Shown in pieces: positions 34,601 through 42,159 of a stretch of DNA of 64,000 nucleotides. Origin of the DNA: DAIDKA01 sp036498905 (GTDB taxonomy: Bacteria > Pseudomonadota > Gammaproteobacteria > Steroidobacterales > Steroidobacteraceae). A model generated the notes under the pieces. It made no database searches. It was not told where the DNA came from and worked only from the letters and a program-made list of their open reading frames with translations. Position 1 is the stretch's first letter, and every line of letters starts with the position of its first letter. The stretch spans positions 62,001 through 126,000 of the forward strand of contig DASYER010000122.1 of assembly GCA_036498905.1 (NCBI GenBank), given 5' to 3'. The position numbers and the translations under genes are program-made.

Positions 34601-36638
34601 GCAGTCCCTGACTTCCACTCAGATCAGTGTCCTGAGCACCGCACAGGTGGCGGCTGTCGCCGGTAACTTCTCCGGGACGCAGCTAGGCCTGATCGGCACG
34701 AAGCAGGCCGCCGGCCTCACCGCCACGGCCATCGGCAACATCAGCACCACGAACCTTGCGAGCCTGAGCACCCAGGCGTTGAGTGTGTTCACCTCCACGC
34801 AGGTCAATGCGCTGAGCACCCACATCAGCACCGCCCAGATCGCGGTGCTGTCGACCGCGGGCATTTCGGGGCTGACAACGACCACCCTGAATGGCCTGAG
34901 CACCTCGGATATCGCGGCCATCTCCACCCGGGATGTCGCGGCCCTGACGGCGACCCAGGTCGGCGGTCTGGTCACGACCCAGGCGCAGTCCCTGACTTCC
35001 ACTCAGATCAGTGTCCTGAGCACCGCGCAGGTGGCGGCTGTCGCCGGTAACTTCTCCGGTACGCAGCTAGGCCTGATCGGCACGAAGCAGGCCGCCGGCC
35101 TTACCGCCACGACCATCGGCAACATCAGCACCACCAACCTCGCGAGCCTGAGCACCCAGGCGTTGAGTGTGTTCACCTCCACGCAGGTCAATGCGCTGAG
35201 CACCCATATCACCACCGCGCAGATCGCGGTGCTGTCCACGGCCGGCATCGCGGGCCTGACGGTCACCACCCTCAACGGTCTGGGTACGGCCGACATTTCC
35301 GCCCTCTCGACCAAGGATGTCGCGGCCCTGACCACCACCCAGGTCGGCGGTCTGGTCACGACCCAGGCGCAGGCGCTCACTTCGGCACAGATCGGCGTGC
35401 TGAGCACCTCACAGGTGGCGGCCGTCGCGGCCAACCTCTCGGGCACGCAGTTGGGCCTGATCGGCACCGCGCAGGCTTCGGGCCTCACCGCCACGGCCAT
35501 CGGTAACATCAGCACCACGAACCTGGCGAGCCTGAGCACCCGCGCAGTGAGTGTGTTCACGTCGGGTCAGGTCAACGCGCTGAGCACCCATATCACCACC
35601 GCGCAGATCGCGGTACTGTCCACCGCCGGCATCTCCGGTTTGACGGTCACCACGCTCAATGGCCTGGGTACCGCGGACATCTCCGCCCTGTCGACCCGCG
35701 ATGTCGCGGCCCTGACCACCACCCAGGTAAGCGGCCTGGTCACGACCCAGGCGCAGGCCCTGACTTCCACTCAGATCGGCGTGCTGAGCACCACGCAGCT
35801 GGCAGCCGTCGCGGGCAATCTGTCGGGTACCCAGTTGGGCCTGATCGGTACGGCGCAGGCTTCGGGCCTGACCACCACGGCCATCGGCAATATCAGCACC
35901 ACGAATCTCGCGAGTCTGAGCACCGGCGCGGTGAGTGTGTTTACCTCTACCCAGGTCAACGCGCTGAGCACCCACATCACCACCGCCCAGATTGCGGTGC
36001 TCTCCACCGCGGGCGTCTCCGGCCTGACCACGACGACTCTGAATGGCCTGAGCACTTCGGACATCGCGACCATCTCCACCCGGGATGTCGCGGCTCTGAC
36101 AGTGTCGCAGGTAGGCGGTCTGGTCACGAGTCAAGCGCAGTCGCTGACTTCCACCCAGATCAGTGTCCTGAGTACCGCGCAGGTTGCGGCCGTCGCCGGC
36201 AATCTCTCCGGCACCCAGTTGGGCCTGATCGGCACGGCGCAGGCGTCGGGCCTGACGACCACGGCCATCGGCAATATCAGCACCACGAACCTGGCGAGTC
36301 TGAGCACCCGCGCGGTGAGTGCGTTCACCTCCACGCAGGTCAATGCGCTGAGCACGCACATCACCTCCTCACAGATCGCCGTGTTGTCCACCGCAGGCAT
36401 CGCCGGCCTGACCGTCACCACCATCAACGGCCTGACCACCTCGGATCTGGTGTCCATCACCACCAAGGATCTCGTATCCCTGACAACGAGCCAGCTCACG
36501 GGTGTGACGACCACGCAGGTGCAGACTCTGACCACGACGCAGGTGGCAGCTCTTACCTACGCCCAGGTTCAAAGCCTGGTCAATGGCGGGGTGTCCGAGT
36601 TCTCCACTACGCAGATCCCGTACATCGCCATGGCGTAA
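31635..36638 (+). CDS. Giant Ser/Thr-rich octapeptide-repeat protein, unknown
   Basis: I know no named family for it. The product is 1667 residues: 110 of N-terminal degenerate repeats, exactly twelve units of 128 residues, and a 21-residue C-terminal tail. Each unit is built of 8-residue repeats of the form (A/G/S)-L-(S/T)-T-x-(Q/D)-(I/V)-x, interrupted by two 12-residue variants (AVAGNLSGTQLG and ALSTHITTAQIA): 13 octads and two 12-mers. There is no Sec signal, no transmembrane helix, and no Cys or Trp that I can find; Pro occurs only in TTQIPY near residues 42-47 and 1658-1663. Two to three of every eight residues are Ser/Thr. ATG 31635 has AAGGGAAG upstream. Between fliS and glycosyltransferase genes, behind a sigma-28-like site, it may be a flagellum-exported, glycosylated surface protein (inference). 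Confidence 0.8.
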   Translation: MTSIISTLSVAQIQSLTTTQIASLSTTDANALSSSQVQGLLTTQIPYLSAADIVSISTSALAALGTAQVAVISTKDVAALTVAQISTLTTTQAQSLSSVQVAALTTTQLSAVAGNLSGTQLGLIGTAQASGLTTTAIGNISTTNLASLSTRALGVFTSAQVNALSTHITTAQIAVLSTAGISGLTVSTLNGLGTADIAALSTKEVAALSTTQVGGLVTTQAQALTSVQIAALSTAQIAVVAGNLSGTQLGLIGTAQASGLTATAIGNISTTNLTSLSTHAVSVFTSTQVNALSTHITTAQIAVLSTGGISGLTVTTLNGLGTADISALSTRDVTALTTTQLAGLVTTQAQALTSAQIGVLSTTQVALVAGNLSGSQLGLIGTAQASGLTTTAIGNISTTNLASLSTHALSVFTSTQVNALSTHISTAQIAVLSTAGISGLTTTTLNGLSTSDIAAISTRDVAALTATQVGGLVTTQAQSLTSTQISVLSTAQVAAVAANFSGTQLGLIGTKQAAGLTATAIGNISTTNLASLSTGALSVFTSAQVNALSTHISTAQIAVLSTAGVSGLTTTTLNGLSTSDIAAISTRDVAALTATQIGGLVTTQAQALTSAQIGVLSTAQVAAVAGNFSGTQLGLIGTKQAAGLTATTIGNISTTNLASLSTQALSVFTSTQVNALSTHITTSQIAVLSTAGIAGLTVTTLNGLGTADISALSTKDVAALTTTQIGGLVTTQAQALTSAQIGFLSTAQVAAVAANFSGTQLGLIGTAQASGLTATAIGNISTTNLASLSTRALSVFTSTQVNALSTHITTAQIAVLSTGGISGLTVATLNGLGTADISALSTRDVAALSTTQVSGLVTTQAQALTSTQISVLSTAQVALVAGNLSGSQLGLIGTAQASGLTTTAIGNISTTNLASLSTRALSVFTSTQVNALSTHISTAQIAVLSTAGIAGLTTTTLNGLSTSDIAAISTRDVAALTATQVGGLVTTQAQSLTSTQISVLSTAQVAAVAGNFSGTQLGLIGTKQAAGLTATAIGNISTTNLASLSTQALSVFTSTQVNALSTHISTAQIAVLSTAGISGLTTTTLNGLSTSDIAAISTRDVAALTATQVGGLVTTQAQSLTSTQISVLSTAQVAAVAGNFSGTQLGLIGTKQAAGLTATTIGNISTTNLASLSTQALSVFTSTQVNALSTHITTAQIAVLSTAGIAGLTVTTLNGLGTADISALSTKDVAALTTTQVGGLVTTQAQALTSAQIGVLSTSQVAAVAANLSGTQLGLIGTAQASGLTATAIGNISTTNLASLSTRAVSVFTSGQVNALSTHITTAQIAVLSTAGISGLTVTTLNGLGTADISALSTRDVAALTTTQVSGLVTTQAQALTSTQIGVLSTTQLAAVAGNLSGTQLGLIGTAQASGLTTTAIGNISTTNLASLSTGAVSVFTSTQVNALSTHITTAQIAVLSTAGVSGLTTTTLNGLSTSDIATISTRDVAALTVSQVGGLVTSQAQSLTSTQISVLSTAQVAAVAGNLSGTQLGLIGTAQASGLTTTAIGNISTTNLASLSTRAVSAFTSTQVNALSTHITSSQIAVLSTAGIAGLTVTTINGLTTSDLVSITTKDLVSLTTSQLTGVTTTQVQTLTTTQVAALTYAQVQSLVNGGVSEFSTTQIPYIAMA
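31965..36572 (+). repeat. Tandem array of twelve 384-bp units
   Basis: Twelve direct repeats of exactly 384 bp (128 codons) without any length change, starting at each A/L/V-V-A-G/A-N-L/F-S-G motif. Unit starts are 31965, 32349, 32733 and so on every 384 bases. Units come in two flavours in the second half (GLTVTTLNGLGTADIS and GLTTTTLNGLSTSDIA) in the order VVTT VVTT VVTV, which shows a superperiod of four units (1536 bp). Confidence 0.93.
32733..35804 (+). repeat. 1536-bp higher-order duplication within the array
   Basis: Units 3-6 (32733-34268) correspond one to one with units 7-10 (34269-35804). Units 3 and 7 share LVAGNLSGSQ, 4 and 8 share NFSG and KQAAGLTATAIG, 5 and 9 share KQAAGLTATTIG, and 6 and 10 return to TAQASGLTATAIG. 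This indicates a block duplication of four units after the single units had diverged. Confidence 0.75.
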
Positions 36639-36648
36639 GGCACCGCAG

Positions 36649-36689
36649 CCCTTCTGGCCCCGCGTCATTCAGGTGCCGGGCCAGAGGGG
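36649..36689 (+). terminator. Hairpin after the giant repeat gene
   Basis: Stem CCCTTCTGGCCC (36649-36660) pairs with GGGCCAGAGGGG (36678-36689) with one G-T pair, around a 17-base loop, 11 bases after the stop at 36638. There is no T-run. Further hairpins follow in the gene-free 36639-36888 (8-bp stem 36752-36759/36767-36774; 7-bp stem 36857-36863/36866-36872), the last within the leader of the next gene. I see no sigma-28 or sigma-54 site there. Confidence 0.45.
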
Positions 36690-36888
36690 CAAGTTCACGG
36701 CCGTCGCCCGGCACACCGTGAACCAGATCACTCTTTTGTAGCTGCTTGCGCCGCGCGGCTGAATTTGCCGCGCGCGAACTCCCTCATGCACGCGAACACT
36801 GTGATCGGTCTGACATTATGTCCCCCATTGATATTGTTAAAGTGCCGCATCCTGGCGGGGCGCGAGCGCCCCACGAGACATCGATCAA

Positions 36889-39639
36889 ATGGAAACGGCT
36901 GCGCGATCCCTGGAATCGCTACTGAATGACGTGAACGGCGGGCGCGCTGCACAGGCGCTGCCTGAACTCGACGATTTGCTTTCCCGTCTGCCCGGACATC
37001 CTGGGCTGCTCACCCTGCGCGCGGAGGCGCTGCGTCTCACCGGGCACCTGGATGAGGCAGTGGAAGCCTTCAAGAGCGCCGGGGAAACCGGAGCCAGCCC
37101 GCGCAGCTGGCTGGTTGCCGGCGTGCTGTTGACCAACGAACGCAACATCGATGAGGCGCTGAAATGCCTGCAGCGGGCACTGGCTGAAACCCCGGACAAC
37201 GAGGAAGTGCTGGACGCACTGATTACGACGCTCTTCAACTCGAACCGCCATGGCGAGGGCACCGAGTACGCGCGTCGGCAACTTGCGATCAGCACCAATC
37301 CGACCAATATGTCACGCGCGGCACTGCTGCTGCAGGCGAACGACCTGTACGAAGAATCCGCCAGCGCCTTCAAGCGAATCCTCTCGCTGGCGAAGGATGA
37401 CGCGGCCATCATTGGCTCCGCACTGGTGCCGACGCGATTCACCTGCGAATGGGATTGGATCGAACAGCTGCAACAGAAAATCAGCGCCTACTATCAGCGA
37501 GGCGACTTCGCCGCCCCGCAGGAGTACCCGCTCACGAATCTGACGTGGTGTGCCGATGAGGCGATCAATCTCGGCGTGACCCGCGCCTACGCGGACCGGA
37601 TGGTCCCGAAGGTCAGCACCCCCGTCAGCCGTGCGGCCGGTCCGGCCGGGCCGCGCATCCGAATCGGCTACCTCTCCTGCGACTTCCGTAATCACGCGAC
37701 CATGCACCTCCTGGCCGGCATGCTCGAGGCCCACGATCGGGGTCGCTTCGAGGTCTTTGCCTACGACTACAGCAACAACGATGTTTCCGAATACCGGCAG
37801 CGATTCCTCAACGCAGTCGAGCACCACATCCCAATCCACTGCCTGACAGATGAACAGGCGGCACAGCGGATCGCGAATGACCAGCTGGACATACTGTTTG
37901 ATCTGAAGCTCTACACCGGTGGCGGCCGTGCCGGCATTCTCGCCTACCGCCCGGTGCCCCTTCAGGCGGCCTATCTGGGCTTTCCGGGAAGCGCGGCCAG
38001 TACCGATATCGACTACATCATTTCCGATCGATTTGTCACGCCGGACAGCAGTGCACCGCACTACACCGAAAAGTTCTGTCGCCTTCCTCACAGCTATCAG
38101 TGCAATGATCGCAAGCGCTATGCCGCGGCGGCCGCCGGATCCCGCGCCGGCTACGGGCTCCCCGACGGGACAGTGGTATTCGGCGCCTTCAACCAGTCCT
38201 ACAAGATCGATCGGGGGAGTTTCTCGGTCTGGCTGCGGATATTGAAGGAAGTACCCGATAGCGTGCTGTGGCTGTTGGGCCAAAGCCCGGCCGCCGTCGG
38301 CCACCTGACGCATCAGGCTCAGCTTGAGGGCGTTGCTGCAAGTCGGCTTATTTTCGCTCCGTTCGCGGCACCCACCGAGCACCTGACCCGCTTATCCCAG
38401 GCGGACGTCATCCTGGATACGCTGACGTGTAACGGACATACCACCACTTCGGATGCGCTGTGGGCGGGAGTCCCTGTCATCACGGCGCGCGGCAGCCATT
38501 TCGCCTCGCGGGTCAGCGAGAGTCTGCTGAATGCGATGGGCCTGCCGGAGCTGGTGGCCCTCGATCAGGACGACATGGTCCGGATAGCCAAGCGCGTCGG
38601 TACTGATGCAGGCTATCGAACTCATCTGCGCGACAACGTCGCCGCCAACCGGATGACGGCACCACTGTTCGATACGGCCCGCTATACGCGGGACTTTGAG
38701 AGCGCCGTCGAATTGATAGTGCAGCGCCATCGAAGCGGCTTGGCGCCTGATCACATTGACGTCCCCGATCAGGGCCCGGTACGGGCCGCTGCCGACAATG
38801 CGACCTTCATCGGGAACGTGGACGCGCTGCAGAGCGCCTTTGCAGGCTGCCCGATGTGCGACAACCCCAGTGAACCCCTGGGATTTGCCAATAGTTCGAC
38901 TCACGTCCTGTGGCATGAACCGCTGCCGACCTCAGTCGAATGGAAGCGCTGTACGTCCTGTGAGCACGTGCATAGCCGCCACTACTGGACCGCGGCGGGC
39001 GTAATTGAGGTCGCGCGCAAGGTGGGCGCCAACCTGCCTGTGAGTGTGCACACCACCGTGGAGAGCAGACGAGCCAGTTGGACGCCAACGGTTGAAAAGG
39101 TCGTGCAGATTCTCGGTGGCTGCGCTTCGCTGCGCCACAGAAGCACCCGGCCGATCTGGGTGGATGTGGGCACGGGCGATGGAGCGTTGGTCATGGCGGC
39201 TTTGGACTACGGCTTCGGGGCCATCGGCGTAGACACCAAGGCCGATCTGGTCGAGCGGATCCAGGAGCTGGGTTTCAGTGCCATGCAACAGGACTTCACG
39301 ACGCTGCGCTTTGAGCTGACTCCCGATGTGCTTTCCATGAACGATGTCCTGGCGCAGCTGCCATATCCGCGGCAGGCGCTGTGCAAGGCTGCCGAGGTGT
39401 TGGCGCCGGGCGGCGTACTGGTATTGAGTACACCGGATCGCACCTCCGTCGGCTGGAAACTACTGGAATCCGCCCGTGCCAATCCCTATTGGGCCGACAT
39501 TGAGCGATTCCATGTGTTCAGCCGCGAGCAGCTCATGGTGCTGCTGGCAGAAGTCGGTTTTGAGGTGGTGAATTTCAGCGCCAGCGGCCGCGAGACAGCG
39601 CAGCTCGAACTGTACGCGGTCCGCAAACCCGCACCCTGA
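36889..39639 (+). CDS. TPR / O-GlcNAc-transferase-like (GT41) enzyme fused to a methyltransferase
   Basis: Protein of 916 residues with three parts. Residues about 1-170 are TPR-like helical repeats. About 255-620 is a SPINDLY/OGT-type GT41 domain: IRIGYLSCDFRNHATMHLLAGM (His of the DFxNHxxxH motif), LQAAYLGFPGSAASTDIDYIISD, VFGAFNQSYKID with the conserved lysine, and TLTCNGHTTTSDALWAGVPVIT. About 640-916 is an added module with two CxxC pairs (CPMC near 654 and CTSC near 688) and a Rossmann SAM-binding motif VDVGTGDGALVMAAL near 758. The predicted act is O-linked sugar transfer to Ser/Thr of flagellar proteins with methylation of the sugar. Flagellin and the repeat protein upstream are the obvious substrates (inference). 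Confidence 0.88.
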   Translation: METAARSLESLLNDVNGGRAAQALPELDDLLSRLPGHPGLLTLRAEALRLTGHLDEAVEAFKSAGETGASPRSWLVAGVLLTNERNIDEALKCLQRALAETPDNEEVLDALITTLFNSNRHGEGTEYARRQLAISTNPTNMSRAALLLQANDLYEESASAFKRILSLAKDDAAIIGSALVPTRFTCEWDWIEQLQQKISAYYQRGDFAAPQEYPLTNLTWCADEAINLGVTRAYADRMVPKVSTPVSRAAGPAGPRIRIGYLSCDFRNHATMHLLAGMLEAHDRGRFEVFAYDYSNNDVSEYRQRFLNAVEHHIPIHCLTDEQAAQRIANDQLDILFDLKLYTGGGRAGILAYRPVPLQAAYLGFPGSAASTDIDYIISDRFVTPDSSAPHYTEKFCRLPHSYQCNDRKRYAAAAAGSRAGYGLPDGTVVFGAFNQSYKIDRGSFSVWLRILKEVPDSVLWLLGQSPAAVGHLTHQAQLEGVAASRLIFAPFAAPTEHLTRLSQADVILDTLTCNGHTTTSDALWAGVPVITARGSHFASRVSESLLNAMGLPELVALDQDDMVRIAKRVGTDAGYRTHLRDNVAANRMTAPLFDTARYTRDFESAVELIVQRHRSGLAPDHIDVPDQGPVRAAADNATFIGNVDALQSAFAGCPMCDNPSEPLGFANSSTHVLWHEPLPTSVEWKRCTSCEHVHSRHYWTAAGVIEVARKVGANLPVSVHTTVESRRASWTPTVEKVVQILGGCASLRHRSTRPIWVDVGTGDGALVMAALDYGFGAIGVDTKADLVERIQELGFSAMQQDFTTLRFELTPDVLSMNDVLAQLPYPRQALCKAAEVLAPGGVLVLSTPDRTSVGWKLLESARANPYWADIERFHVFSREQLMVLLAEVGFEVVNFSASGRETAQLELYAVRKPAP

Positions 39640-39660
39640 TTCAGCCCCCAGGCAACCCTG

Positions 39661-40314
39661 ATGCAACTGTCATTAGAAAAGATTCACCTGCGGATCATCA
39701 ACCTCAAGCATCGCGCCGATCGGCGCGCGGATTGCGTCAGCGAACTATCCAAAGTCGGCACCACCGTCAGTGATGAGACCTTCTTCGACGCCAAATCGAT
39801 GCCGGATCTGGGCGCCCTGGGATGCGCGCTCAGTCACGGCAAAGCGCTGGCGGATTTCATCTACTCCGACGACAAGCCGTTCGCGCTGATTCTCGAAGAC
39901 GACTTTTCAATTCGCGATGCGCAGACCTTCACCACCACCATAAACAACTTCTGCAGCCAGGACTTCCTGTGGGACGTGATGTTGCTCGGTCATAATTCAG
40001 CGGTCCCCATCGAGCCCACTCATTTGGGCAGCGCGTGTCGCGCCATCAACGCTCAGACCACTTCGGGCTACCTGGTCGGCCGCTTTTACGCTTTAAAGCT
40101 CATCGAGTACTTCTTCCGTTCCGCGGAACTGCTGCGACGCTACCAATATCTCCCCGAGCCGAACAAGGCGATTGCCAAGAGCCTGTTCAGCTGCGACATC
40201 CTCTGGAAGGAGCTGCAGACCAAGGACCGCTTTGTCGTCCCCATCCCCTCCCTAATCATTCAAAGGGCCTCGTTTTCCGATGTCGAAAACCGCCATGTCG
40301 ACTACGGCGTTTGA
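39661..40314 (+). CDS. Glycosyltransferase family 25 protein
   Basis: Enzyme of 217 residues. The GT25 pattern is visible: LRIINLKHRADRR at the start, GALGCALSHGKAL in the middle, and FALILEDDFSI (the acidic DD motif), then LLGHNSA and TTSGYLVGRFYALKLIEYF. Enzymes of this family usually add galactose or other hexoses to LPS or flagellar glycans using sugar nucleotides. It follows the GT41 fusion after 21 bases and overlaps the next gene by 35 bases, so the sugar genes form one operon. Confidence 0.87.
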   Translation: MQLSLEKIHLRIINLKHRADRRADCVSELSKVGTTVSDETFFDAKSMPDLGALGCALSHGKALADFIYSDDKPFALILEDDFSIRDAQTFTTTINNFCSQDFLWDVMLLGHNSAVPIEPTHLGSACRAINAQTTSGYLVGRFYALKLIEYFFRSAELLRRYQYLPEPNKAIAKSLFSCDILWKELQTKDRFVVPIPSLIIQRASFSDVENRHVDYGV

Positions 40315-41188
40315 GCGCAGCAGCCTGATGGGCGCCGCGCATCCGGATCCGGAACCGCGCAAGGTTTTGGTGCGCCTGAAAGGGGGCATCGGCAATCAGC
40401 TGTTTCAATACGGATTTGCGCTGCAGCTGGCGCATGGCAATCCGCGCAACGTCGTGTGCCTGCTCGACTATTTTCGTACGGATGCCAAGCATGGGGGCTT
40501 CGCACTTCAGCACCTGTTGGGACCTGAGGTACTGAGCGCTGAGGCGCCGCCCGCGGGCCAGCGCTGGGCCTACGTGAACGCCGACCCGCTGGCCGACGCG
40601 GATTTAAGTTTTCTGCGCAATTCCAGCGTTGATGTTTTCGTCGATGGCTATTTTCAGCACATCGGCAATTTCCTGCCGGTGCTCGACACACTGAGGTCGA
40701 TGTTTTCGGCCCAGTTCGATCAGGACCTCTACGTGACGAAGCTTCGGGAGCTGCTGGGCCGCCCTTACGAGGAGACGCTCGTGGCAATTCACCTGCGTCG
40801 CGGCGACTATCTCAATCCCGAGGTTCGCAATGCGCATGGAATTCCGACTCCCGAGAGCATGCTGGACTGCCTGCCGCGCATCCAGGCAGAGCACTATTGC
40901 GCGGTGGTTTTTTCAGACTCCGAAGTCGCGATCGATCTGCCCTGTCCCGCAATCCGCCTTGTCGGTCCCCAGCCACGCTCACTGATTGGCGACATCGATG
41001 AGCTGCGCTTGATGTCCTGTTGCGACCGGATCATCGCGAGCAATTCGACCTTCAGCTATTGGGCCGGCATGCTCTCGAATCGCGTACAGCGGGTCTTCCT
41101 GCCCGATCCGTGGATGCGCTCAGGCAGCATCAGGACCACCTCGCTCCTCACGGACCGGTTTGAGTCGTACGGCACCCAACTTCTGTAA
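40280..41188 (+). CDS. GT11 fucosyltransferase-like protein
   Basis: Enzyme of 302 residues with the GT11 (alpha-1,2-fucosyltransferase) landmarks: the N-terminal VRLKGGIGNQLFQYGFALQLA, the donor-binding LVAIHLRRGDYLNPE, and the C-terminal IIASNSTFSYWAGML. The GDP-sugar donor is presumably fucose or a related deoxy sugar; no GDP-fucose synthesis gene is in the window. The frame begins at ATG 40280, within the end of the GT25 gene; ATG 40295 and ATG 40328 are alternatives that reduce the overlap. Confidence 0.87.
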   Translation: MSKTAMSTTAFERSSLMGAAHPDPEPRKVLVRLKGGIGNQLFQYGFALQLAHGNPRNVVCLLDYFRTDAKHGGFALQHLLGPEVLSAEAPPAGQRWAYVNADPLADADLSFLRNSSVDVFVDGYFQHIGNFLPVLDTLRSMFSAQFDQDLYVTKLRELLGRPYEETLVAIHLRRGDYLNPEVRNAHGIPTPESMLDCLPRIQAEHYCAVVFSDSEVAIDLPCPAIRLVGPQPRSLIGDIDELRLMSCCDRIIASNSTFSYWAGMLSNRVQRVFLPDPWMRSGSIRTTSLLTDRFESYGTQLL

Positions 41189-41197
41189 GGACATATT

Positions 41198-41902
41198 TTG
41201 ACTCCCGAAACATTTACGGACGCTCTTGCGCAATTTCGTCAGCAGTGCATTGCCACCCAGGAGCGCTTCGTACTGACGAACGAAACGATATGGCCGATCC
41301 TCAACGAGGATACGAGCCAGACGGCGTTCGACAGGCAGTACATCTATCATCCCGCCTGGGCATGCAGGGTGTTGCGGCGGACCAATCCGCCGATGCATTA
41401 CGATTTCTCCTCGACCCTCAATTTCATGGCCATGGCGTCGGCCTGGGTGCCCATGACGTTTTGCGACTACCGCCCGGCGCCGCTGCAGCTGGATGGACTG
41501 ACCACCCGGGGCGAGAATCTCACCCAGTTGTCGTTTCCGGACAATTCGCTTGATTCGGTCAGCTGCATGCATGTCCTGGAGCACGTCGGGCTCGGTCGCT
41601 ATGGGGATGTTCTGGACTATGACGGCGATCTGAAAGCCATCGCTGAGCTCACCCGCGTCGTTCGTGCAGGCGGCGACCTGCTCATCGTGCTGCCCCTGGG
41701 CCGCACGGCACTGATCCAGTTCAACGCTCACCGCATCTATACGTGGGAGGGCATCCTTGAGATGTTCCGCGAGCGGTTCGATCTGGTGGAGAGTGCCCTG
41801 ATTCCGGAGCAGGCCAATCTGGGCCTGGTGTATTCACCGGACAAGACGCTGTTGAATGAGCAGAACTACGCCTGTGGCTGCTTCTGGTTCAAGAAGCGCT
41901 AG
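41198..41902 (+). CDS. DUF268 family protein (methyltransferase-like)
   Basis: Protein of 234 residues. HVLEHVGLGRYGDVLDYDGDLKAIAELTRVVRAGGDLLIVLPLGR is the signature of DUF268, which resembles the C-terminal half of a class I methyltransferase fold; the acidic-glycine SAM motif I is not evident. The family occurs in surface-polysaccharide and flagellar glycosylation clusters; its activity has not been established to my knowledge. It starts at TTG/ATG-type position 41198 with AAGGACAT upstream and is the last gene of the sugar operon. Confidence 0.8.
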   Translation: MTPETFTDALAQFRQQCIATQERFVLTNETIWPILNEDTSQTAFDRQYIYHPAWACRVLRRTNPPMHYDFSSTLNFMAMASAWVPMTFCDYRPAPLQLDGLTTRGENLTQLSFPDNSLDSVSCMHVLEHVGLGRYGDVLDYDGDLKAIAELTRVVRAGGDLLIVLPLGRTALIQFNAHRIYTWEGILEMFRERFDLVESALIPEQANLGLVYSPDKTLLNEQNYACGCFWFKKR

Positions 41903-41998
41903 GCGAGCGACCCGTCCGGACCCGCCCCGGGGGCCCACCCCACTGAACAATAATCCGCACCCGGATACCCTCCGGCCGGACTCAAATCCATCTCACCC

Positions 41999-42025
41999 TA
42001 AAGTTTGGCCGGCGCGTGCCGTTAG
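41999..42025 (+). promoter_or_regulatory. Sigma-28 promoter of flaG
   Basis: TAAAGTTT-N11-GCCGTTAG: the -35 box is the perfect consensus and the -10 box differs by one or two bases. It stands about 134 bases before the flaG ATG, so the leader is long. The gap 41903-42159 holds no gene otherwise. Confidence 0.88.
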
Positions 42026-42159
42026 CTGGAGTGTCGAGGGCTAATAGAGAGAAATTAGCCGCAGCATTGAACATAAAGCCAGGGCGCGGCCTTGCACGCA
42101 CTGCGACTTTCTCCGAACACCTGCATGAAGTTTGATGATTCAGCAGAGGGAGTGTGAGT

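Noticed and set aside
31752..36535. Many long minus-strand reading frames (up to 367 codons) opposite the giant repeat gene
   Set aside because: They repeat with the same 384-bp period, have biased Arg/Gly/Ala or Val/Ala/Arg composition, and exist only because the repeat lacks stops on the other strand. No start signals precede them.
31965..36572. CRISPR array
   Set aside because: The repeats are 384 bp, directly adjacent, in frame and coding; there are no short repeats with unique spacers and no cas genes.
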